The notes under the pieces: model-generated
What the model was told of the DNA's origin: nothing
Databases searched by the model: none
What the model saw: only the letters and a program-made list of their open reading frames with translations
DNA from: Methanobacteriota archaeon
GTDB lineage: Archaea > Thermoplasmatota > Thermoplasmata > UBA10834
Assembly (NCBI GenBank): GCA_011391345.1
Contig: JAABQR010000068.1
Coordinates: forward strand, 1-10,685
Direction: 5' to 3'
DNA length: 10,685 nt
Position numbers and translations under genes: made by a program
Part shown: in pieces, positions 5,621 through 10,685 of the stretch
How the letters are laid out: each line of letters opens with the position of its first letter
How positions within the stretch are numbered: the first letter of the stretch is position 1

Positions 5621-6100
5621 ATGAGCTTCGAGCTAAATGTGGTCAGCAACACGCCCCTGACGCCGCTGACCGACATCGACGAGGTCGCCATCTTGTTCTT
5701 GAACCAGGTCGGTTACTTCCCCAAAGGCTACGGCCCGAAGACCGATGTCACGGACATCAGGGACAGCGTTCCATACAAGCTCATGGTGGGGCACTTCATG
5801 GCAAGGATGGAGAAGGCCTGGGTCGTGGAGGACCTGGCGACCTCGCTGGGCACCACGAAGGCGACGGTGTACCGACACATCAACAAACTCAAGGGGTTCG
5901 ACCTCCTTGAGGAGATGAATGTCGAACAGCCCGGTGGGACGAAGAAGAAGGGATACAGGATCAGGTACGGCAACCTGAGCAAGGCCTGGAACTTCACGGA
6001 GGCGCACGTCCAGGTCGCGATGGAGAGCTACCGCAAGACGGTGGACCACCTGCAGGAACTGGCCTCCAAGAAAGGTGAGAAACATGCCAAGAAAAGATGA
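5621..6100 (+). CDS. Winged-helix transcriptional regulator (leaderless start)
   Basis: Encodes 159 residues. After an N-terminal segment that includes VGYFPKGYGPKTD (30-42) comes a winged helix-turn-helix at about 66-118: AWVVEDLATSLGTTKATVYR with recognition helix TKATVYRHINKLKG, then LLEEMNV and a basic wing (GGTKKKGYRIRYG). A C-terminal helix (about 125-150) could dimerise, and the tail is very basic (KKGEKHAKKR). No ligand or metal site is evident. No ribosome site precedes the ATG, and a TATA-like patch sits about 27 bases upstream, so the mRNA is probably leaderless. The 3' end overlaps the next gene by 17 bases, indicating coupled expression. The target genes are unknown; self-regulation through the nearby palindrome is possible. 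Confidence 0.8.
   Translation: MSFELNVVSNTPLTPLTDIDEVAILFLNQVGYFPKGYGPKTDVTDIRDSVPYKLMVGHFMARMEKAWVVEDLATSLGTTKATVYRHINKLKGFDLLEEMNVEQPGGTKKKGYRIRYGNLSKAWNFTEAHVQVAMESYRKTVDHLQELASKKGEKHAKKR
6073..6079 (+). promoter_or_regulatory. Shine-Dalgarno site setting the start of the 95-residue gene
   Basis: AGGTGAG ends four bases before the ATG at 6084 and overlaps an in-frame GTG at 6075, which is therefore unlikely to be the start. The site lies within the coding region of the preceding gene. Confidence 0.6.
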
Positions 6101-6371
6101 TGCGATTGTGCTGACCCCTGGTTCGCTCTACAGGGTGAGGAGCCTGGAGTCGAGGGAGAAACCGCTGGAGACCATTGGGCTATTCAAGGGATACGCAGCC
6201 ATCGCCCACGATACGGCCATAGTCATGGAGGTGGAGCTGTCGACCAGCGAGAGCAAGGAGAGGTTCCTACGGCTCATACCCTCGCACATGATCATATCGA
6301 TTGACGTCCTCAAGGCGGAGAAAGAGGAGGAGCAGAAGGAGAAGGACGGCAACGCGGTCTATTTCGGATGA
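6084..6371 (+). CDS. Small protein of unknown function, possibly beta-barrel
   Basis: Encodes 95 residues from the ATG at 6084; I do not recognise the family with certainty. Visible strands alternate through residues about 7-75: IVLTPGSLYRVRSLES, IGLFKGYAAIAH, TAIVMEVEL, FLRLIPSHMIISIDVL. This gives a five-strand pattern that would suit a small Sm-like or related barrel, which is inference. A lysine- and glutamate-rich helix (78-88) and a short tail ending VYFG follow. There is no cysteine, signal peptide or membrane segment. The start lies inside the preceding regulator gene, and the next gene begins 12 bases after the stop, so it is the middle member of a three-gene unit with two DNA-binding proteins. 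RNA or nucleoprotein binding is a reasonable guess only. Confidence 0.75.
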   Translation: MPRKDDAIVLTPGSLYRVRSLESREKPLETIGLFKGYAAIAHDTAIVMEVELSTSESKERFLRLIPSHMIISIDVLKAEKEEEQKEKDGNAVYFG

Positions 6372-6383
6372 TTCAGGGGAGAC

Positions 6384-6668
6384 ATGATCGTCAGACTCAA
6401 CCCCGTCGAGATGAAGATACTCAAGATTCTGCAGGACTGGTACCCGGTCACCGTGGAGGAGCTGAAGGACGAGATGCGGATGAGGGAGGACACCCTCGAG
6501 CGGTCCCTCAAGTCGATGGTGGTGAAGGGCGTCATCGCCCTCGAACCGCTGAGCGACAAGACCTATGTCCGGCTGCTGATGTCAGATGTGAGTGTCGCGC
6601 CCAAAGGGAAGAGGCCGAAGACAGGTGACGAGCCTGAGGATTTCTACGACGCGCTAGTGTACCAGTGA
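6384..6668 (+). CDS. Small winged-helix protein
   Basis: Encodes 94 residues. Residues 5-63 form a compact winged helix: LNPVEMKILKILQDW (helix 1), PVTVEELKDEM (helix 2), REDTLERSLKSMVVKGVI (recognition helix) and a short wing ALEPLSDKTYVRLL. The remaining 25 residues are a charged, probably disordered tail that ends FYDALVYQ. The size suggests a simple DNA-binding protein or a subunit that needs a partner. GGGGAG (6376-6381) precedes the ATG closely, and the gene is 12 bases from its upstream neighbour, so it belongs to the same unit as the 159-residue regulator. I cannot assign targets. Confidence 0.75.
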   Translation: MIVRLNPVEMKILKILQDWYPVTVEELKDEMRMREDTLERSLKSMVVKGVIALEPLSDKTYVRLLMSDVSVAPKGKRPKTGDEPEDFYDALVYQ

Positions 6669-6681
6669 TGGCCGCCTGGTG

Positions 6682-6699
6682 CCGATAACTAGATATCGG
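6682..6699. promoter_or_regulatory. Inverted repeat upstream of Elp3
   Basis: CCGATA (6682-6687) and TATCGG (6694-6699) are perfect six-base arms around ACTAGA. They lie 14 bases after the small winged-helix gene and 23 bases before the Elp3 GTG. The A/T-rich centre could be part of an Elp3 promoter, the whole an operator, or a small hairpin. Confidence 0.3.
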
Positions 6700-6710
6700 G
6701 ACTGATTTCT

Positions 6711-6715
6711 AGGAG
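6711..6715 (+). promoter_or_regulatory. Shine-Dalgarno site supporting the GTG start of Elp3
   Basis: AGGAG ends six bases before the GTG at 6722. No ATG in frame lies near enough to use it, so Elp3 begins with GTG. Confidence 0.55.
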
Positions 6716-6721
6716 CTGACC

Positions 6722-8278
6722 GTGGGCTACACCGACGAGTTGGTCCAGGCGATCGTATCGGGCGAGGTCACGACCAGGGACGGCGTGCTGAGGCTCAAGG
6801 CTCGGCTATGCAAGAGGCACGGCCTGGCCCGAGTGCCGACCAATCACGAGATATTGGCCGAAGTGCCAGAGGAGCTGCGCGATGTCGTCGAACCGCTCCT
6901 CAGGAACAAACCGGTGAGGACGATAAGCGGAGTCGCTCCGGTGGCGGTCATGACGAGTCCGTACGACTGTCCTCACGGCCGTTGCTCATATTGCCCCGGC
7001 GGCGTGATGAACAACAGCCCCCAGTCATATACTGGCCGAGAGCCTGCCGCGCTCAGGGCGACGATGAACGACTTCGACCCTCACAGGCAGACCGCATCCA
7101 GGCTGGAGCAGTTGAGGGCGATCGGCCACAGGACGGACAAGGTGGACCTGATCGTCATGGGCGGGACTTTCACGTCCAGGCCGGAAGAGTACCAGGAATG
7201 GTTCGTGAAGCGTTGCATCGACGCGATGAACGGGAGAGACTCCGAGGATATCGAGTCCGCTCACTCGTTGAACGAGACTGCCCCTTCCAGGTGCGTCGGG
7301 CTCACGGTCGAGACGAGACCCGACTGGTTCGGCAATCATCAGATCGACCGGTCCATGCGCTTCGGCGCGACTAAGGTCGAGTTCGGCGTCCAGATACTGG
7401 ACGACGCGGTCCTCGACGGGGTCAAACGCGGGCACCACGTCGTGGATGTCGTGGACGCCACGACGCGGGCGAAGGACGCCGGGCTGAAGGTCTGCTATCA
7501 CATGATGCCCGGACTTCCAGGGAGCACGAGGGAGAAGGACCTTCGGTCCTTCGCGCAGCTGTTCGACGACCCGCGGTTCCGGCCGGACATGCTCAAGCTC
7601 TACCCCACGCTGGTCGTCAAGGGCACAGAGCTCTACGAGATGTGGGTTAGAGGCGAATACACGCCTCTGTCAGAGGAAGACGGCGTTCCCCTGGTCGCGG
7701 ATATGAAAGCGCTCGTCCCTCCGTGGGTCCGCATACTCAGGATTCAAAGGGACATCCCTGCTGGCCTGATCGAGGCTGGCATCAGGAAAGGACACCTGAG
7801 GGAACTCGTGGCCGATAGGATGGCTGAGGATGGGGTGGAATGCAGGTGCATCAGATGTCGCGAGGTCGGCCACAGGCATGTCGTCGCCTCCAGCGGGGAC
7901 ACTGGGCCGACGATGCGGTCCATCCCCTACGACGCCTCGGGTGGCAAGGAGGTCTTCGTTTCGTTCGAGTTCGGCGACTCTGGCCCGATCGTAGGCTACG
8001 CACGGCTCAGGCTCCCTGCAAGTGATGGGGCGACGCCTGCGCTCTTGAGGGAATTGCACGTGTACGGCCAGATGGTGCCCATTGATGACGCTCCAGGGCC
8101 AAACTGGCAGCATAGGGGATATGGTGAAGGGCTGCTGGCGGAATGTGAGAGGCTCGCAGCGGAGGACGGTCGTTCGGAGCTGAGGATAACCAGCGGTGTT
8201 GGCGTGAGGGGATACTACAGGGCCCTCGGATACGACCGCATAGGATGTTACATGGCCAAGTCACTCCGTAGCAGATGA
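6722..8278 (+). CDS. elp3: Elp3 tRNA uridine-34 modification enzyme (radical SAM / acetyltransferase)
   Basis: Encodes 518 residues, about the normal length for archaeal Elp3. It builds the carboxymethyl group on wobble uridine of tRNA from acetyl-CoA and S-adenosylmethionine. The N-terminal part (about 1-70) is the tRNA-binding segment. The radical SAM domain has CPHGRCSYCPGG (Cys83, Cys88, Cys91 for the iron-sulfur cluster), MGGTF (146-150), VETRPDW, FGVQILDDAVLDGVKRGH and YHMMPGLPGS. A cysteine-rich zinc patch CRCIRC is at 374-379. The acetyltransferase-like domain (about 395-518) shows ELHVYG, the acetyl-CoA loop QHRGYGEGLL (463-472) and GYYRALGYD. All key residues appear intact. As in other archaea it stands alone, without other Elongator subunits. 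It follows the small winged-helix gene by 53 bases and may have its own promoter. Confidence 0.96.
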   Translation: MGYTDELVQAIVSGEVTTRDGVLRLKARLCKRHGLARVPTNHEILAEVPEELRDVVEPLLRNKPVRTISGVAPVAVMTSPYDCPHGRCSYCPGGVMNNSPQSYTGREPAALRATMNDFDPHRQTASRLEQLRAIGHRTDKVDLIVMGGTFTSRPEEYQEWFVKRCIDAMNGRDSEDIESAHSLNETAPSRCVGLTVETRPDWFGNHQIDRSMRFGATKVEFGVQILDDAVLDGVKRGHHVVDVVDATTRAKDAGLKVCYHMMPGLPGSTREKDLRSFAQLFDDPRFRPDMLKLYPTLVVKGTELYEMWVRGEYTPLSEEDGVPLVADMKALVPPWVRILRIQRDIPAGLIEAGIRKGHLRELVADRMAEDGVECRCIRCREVGHRHVVASSGDTGPTMRSIPYDASGGKEVFVSFEFGDSGPIVGYARLRLPASDGATPALLRELHVYGQMVPIDDAPGPNWQHRGYGEGLLAECERLAAEDGRSELRITSGVGVRGYYRALGYDRIGCYMAKSLRSR

Positions 8279-8290
8279 CCCGACGCTATG

Positions 8291-8298
8291 ATTATATG
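8291..8298 (+). promoter_or_regulatory. TATA-like box for the TPR gene
   Basis: ATTATATG lies in the 63-base gap after Elp3. It predicts a transcript start near 8320, just before the Shine-Dalgarno site at 8328-8336. A second A/T patch at 8307-8313 is too close to that site. Confidence 0.45.
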
Positions 8299-8327
8299 AG
8301 TAGAACCTTTATCGCATGACGATCTCG

Positions 8328-8336
8328 AAAGGAGGT
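8328..8336 (+). promoter_or_regulatory. Strong Shine-Dalgarno site for the TTG-started TPR gene
   Basis: AAAGGAGGT is the best ribosome binding site in the window and ends five bases before the TTG at 8342. It decides the start: the first in-frame ATG is eight codons later and would lose the first cysteine pair of the zinc ribbon. Confidence 0.7.
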
Positions 8337-8341
8337 ACTGT

Positions 8342-10222
8342 TTGGCCTGTCTCAAGTGCGGCACCATGACGGAGGATGGTGCCCTGCTCTGCGAATCATG
8401 TGCCGATGTGTCCATTGAGGACCCACGGTTCTTCCTCAATCCATCACTCATAGGCCAGAGCGTCTTCAAGAGGCTGCGTGCGGAGGGGTCCGCGACGATC
8501 CTGATCGGTCCGAACTCCGGATCCGACACTGTCCTGGTGAGGTCTTTTGATGTCGAACAGACAGTGAACGATGCGGTCATCCCAGCGATGAGGGAAGAAG
8601 ATGCCAGACCGTTCTACGAGAGCTGCAACACGATACTGTGTCACCTCGGTGTCCCACTCAAGTTCGACCGGCCGATCATACTCCTCAACGACGACTCCGC
8701 AGTGACGATCTCGACCATCGTGCAGAAGGTCAATGCTCTCAGGGGGACGTATCAGGGCCAGATCATGAGCGACCTGTGCCTGCGCATGGGTATGATATAC
8801 TGGTATGCCTACCACGGCATACTGCTCAGGACATCGCCCAAGGCCTGGTCCGCGAAGAAGCGCGAGGAATTCTACAGAAAGGCCGGGGAGTATCTCTCGA
8901 ATGTGCCCGAGAACGACGACCTGAGGTCCATAGCGGAATACAACCTCGGTGTGTTCGGGAGTGACGCCCATGACTGGCCGTCGGCCGAGGTACACCTCTC
9001 GAAGGCGCTCGCCCATTTCCCGGGAGACCAGGGTCTGATCGAGTATCTGGCGAAGGCCCATCTCGAACTGGGGAACAGGATGGATGCGATGGCTAGGATA
9101 GACGAGGCACTCGCGGCGGCAGACACCCCGAGACTCTGGGTCCTCAAGGGACGTGTGCTCCAGGGCATGGGCATGCTGGCGGAGTCCGTCGAGTGCTTCA
9201 ACCGGGCTCTCACGCTAGACCCCAAGTTCCTCGAGGCTCACGATCGCATCATATCCGCCCTCAGGGGCATGGGAAGGGTCGAGGAGGCATCGATGGCCGA
9301 GCGCCAGAGGGCGATGGCGAAGACGCCGGATCTCGACCAGAAGGTCTCCGAGCTCATAAGCGAGATCAAGAAGGCCTCAGCGGAGGCATCGGTCCCGCAC
9401 GTCAGACATGCGATGCCACCTCCCCTTCAAGTGAAGGAACCTGAGATTACCGAGGCGATCTCATACCCGATCGAACTGGCAAAGGAGGCGCTCAAGTCGG
9501 GCAACTTCGACTCCGCAATCCAGATGGCGGAGCACATACTGAAGGAGGACCCGAACTCCAGGGACGCGCAGTTGGTCCTGGTCGAGTCTCTGGTCGCCAC
9601 AAACGACATCGCCAGAGCGTCATCCGCGATCCACAAGTTCTATGAGAAGAACCGGGAGGACAGCCATGCCTGGTACTGGCGTGGCAAGGTCGCCGATAGG
9701 GAAGGCAAGTGGGGAGCGTCCGTGCAGTACTACTCGAAGGCAGTCACCCTCGACCCGACATACACCGACGCGTGGCTCTCCATGGGGGAACTGTTGCTCG
9801 GCAACGACAAGGTCAGTGGCGCGGATGAGAGCTTCTCACGGGCGCTTCAGCTAAGCGGGAGCAACCCGCGCGCATGGTTGGGGAAGGCGAAGGCCATGCA
9901 CAAGCTTGGTAGGTGGGGCGCTGCGATCCAGTGCATGGATAAGTATAACATGCTCGCCCCCCGCGACAAGGACGCCTGGCTGCTGAAGGCTGACCTGCTC
10001 TTCGAGAAGGAGAAGTTCAGGCGCGCCATCGAAGCGTACGATACGTTCCTCGAGCTGGACCAGGACGATTCCTACGCCCTCGGACGGAAGGGCGTCTCCC
10101 TGAACGCCATCGGTATGCCCGACGAGGCGAGGAAGTGCCTCGAGGAGGCCGTCAGGCTCGACCCGAACAACAGAGACGCGGCGAAGTGGCTCAAGGCCAT
10201 CATCGGGGAGGACGGACGCTGA
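8342..10222 (+). CDS. Zinc-ribbon and tetratricopeptide-repeat protein
   Basis: Encodes 626 residues from a TTG. The N-terminus is a compact zinc ribbon, CLKC then CESC (Cys3, 6, 17, 20). Residues about 25-190 form a mixed region without clear repeats that holds several more cysteines (95, 100, 146). Then come about ten TPR units in two blocks, roughly 195-325 and 374-612, with consensus features such as AWYWRGKVADREGKW, YYSKAVTLDPTYTDAW, AIEAYDTFLELDQDD and ARKCLEEAVRLDPNN. A flexible basic and proline-containing linker (326-372) separates them. TPR solenoids bind other proteins, so this is probably a cytosolic scaffold; no enzyme motif is seen. The next gene starts within its stop codon (TGATG), so the two products are made together and may interact. 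The domain calls are sure; the function is unknown. Confidence 0.88.
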   Translation: MACLKCGTMTEDGALLCESCADVSIEDPRFFLNPSLIGQSVFKRLRAEGSATILIGPNSGSDTVLVRSFDVEQTVNDAVIPAMREEDARPFYESCNTILCHLGVPLKFDRPIILLNDDSAVTISTIVQKVNALRGTYQGQIMSDLCLRMGMIYWYAYHGILLRTSPKAWSAKKREEFYRKAGEYLSNVPENDDLRSIAEYNLGVFGSDAHDWPSAEVHLSKALAHFPGDQGLIEYLAKAHLELGNRMDAMARIDEALAAADTPRLWVLKGRVLQGMGMLAESVECFNRALTLDPKFLEAHDRIISALRGMGRVEEASMAERQRAMAKTPDLDQKVSELISEIKKASAEASVPHVRHAMPPPLQVKEPEITEAISYPIELAKEALKSGNFDSAIQMAEHILKEDPNSRDAQLVLVESLVATNDIARASSAIHKFYEKNREDSHAWYWRGKVADREGKWGASVQYYSKAVTLDPTYTDAWLSMGELLLGNDKVSGADESFSRALQLSGSNPRAWLGKAKAMHKLGRWGAAIQCMDKYNMLAPRDKDAWLLKADLLFEKEKFRRAIEAYDTFLELDQDDSYALGRKGVSLNAIGMPDEARKCLEEAVRLDPNNRDAAKWLKAIIGEDGR

Positions 10223-10685
10223 TGGTCGAACTTGACAAGATCCTGAGCGAGCGTTCGGACGAGCGCATCCTGCAGTCCCTCAAATCGTTGCCAGACCAGG
10301 AGTTCGGATCCATCGCCGATAAAGTACTGGGATACCTTGAGCTCAAGACCGTCAGAAGCCGGCCCAGGGGCACTTTCATAATCGCGGACTGCGAGCACAG
10401 GCCAGACGGGAAGAAATATGCAGTCTTCTTCTCAAGGAGGGACGAGCCGGTCGAGAAGGCCGACATCGAGAGCCTCGTCTCGTACATGGAGAAGACCGGG
10501 ATGGACAACGCCCTCGTGTTCACTGTCAGCGGTATCACACCAGATGGTGAGGGACTCCTCCGGGAGCGGTCCATCGGCTATGCGGACGGCGTCAAGCTGG
10601 CTGCGCTCCTCCGCAGGTTCGACCTCGACAAGGTGGTCGTCGAATTCGTGGACTCGAAGAAGGTCGAGGTCGTCATGGAGCCGGA
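10222..10685 (+). CDS. Mrr-like (restriction endonuclease-fold) protein, partial
   Basis: Open from the ATG at 10222 to the window edge, giving 154 residues with the C-terminus missing. After an N-terminal helical part (1-40) the order TFIIADCEH, KKYAVFFSRRDEPVEKADIE, YMEKTGMDNALVFTVSGITP, GLLRERSIGYADGVKLAALL follows the strand-helix pattern of Mrr-type restriction-endonuclease domains. In those the last strand and helix carry an 'I.L.DG..LA.LL' signature. The usual catalytic D...(E/Q)xK is not apparent: where QVK is expected there is FFSRR. It may therefore be a non-cleaving DNA- or protein-binding relative, or the likeness may be only structural. The start overlaps the TPR gene's stop, which indicates a two-gene unit. 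This family call is moderate. Confidence 0.6.
   Translation, partial: MVELDKILSERSDERILQSLKSLPDQEFGSIADKVLGYLELKTVRSRPRGTFIIADCEHRPDGKKYAVFFSRRDEPVEKADIESLVSYMEKTGMDNALVFTVSGITPDGEGLLRERSIGYADGVKLAALLRRFDLDKVVVEFVDSKKVEVVMEP

Noticed and set aside
8444..9061. Open frame of 205 codons on the minus strand, opposite the TPR gene
   Set aside because: The plus strand here is part of a continuous zinc-ribbon/TPR protein; the antisense translation has no recognisable domain or ribosome site.
1..10685. CRISPR array, insertion sequence or integration site
   Set aside because: No regularly spaced direct repeats, transposase or terminal inverted repeats were seen, and no tRNA gene that could serve as an attachment site.

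Overview
The window looks archaeal, most likely from the Thermoplasmatota and possibly related to Methanomassiliicoccales; that placement is inference. The support is A/T-rich TATA-like boxes about 30-38 bases ahead of several starts, a mix of GGTGA-type Shine-Dalgarno (SD) starts and near-leaderless starts, an archaeal Elp3, and small winged-helix and zinc-ribbon/TPR proteins. The DNA is GC-rich and tightly packed with genes.

Region 1-2100: the start of a PRC-barrel gene runs left off the window. Divergent from it is a thioredoxin with an N-terminal helical extension. A two-gene unit follows: an OsmC-like protein and a class II glutamine amidotransferase-like protein. The unit is convergent with a minus-strand regulator, and the stop codons overlap.

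Region 2096-5518: this is a transport locus. An XRE-type regulator on the minus strand is divergent from an ABC importer operon (binding protein, permease, ATPase) of the nitrate/sulfonate/taurine type. The shared 118-base intergenic region holds two facing promoters and two inverted repeats that could be operators. The binding protein is the most unusual object in the window. After a membrane anchor, the part that is normally C-terminal comes first and the part that is normally N-terminal comes last, so it appears circularly permuted. Its end (EREGIPFVKA) would join naturally to its own beginning (VSYVTMAPN).

Region 5519-8278: a gap with small hairpins precedes three small genes packed together: a winged-helix regulator, a 95-residue protein of unknown function and a 94-residue winged-helix protein. 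Elp3, the tRNA wobble-uridine modification enzyme, follows with a GTG start.

Region 8279-10685: a 626-residue zinc-ribbon and tetratricopeptide-repeat protein starts at TTG behind a very strong SD. It overlaps by one base a gene running off the window, whose product resembles the Mrr-type restriction endonuclease fold but lacks the usual catalytic lysine motif.

There is no tRNA, rRNA, CRISPR array or insertion sequence that I can support.
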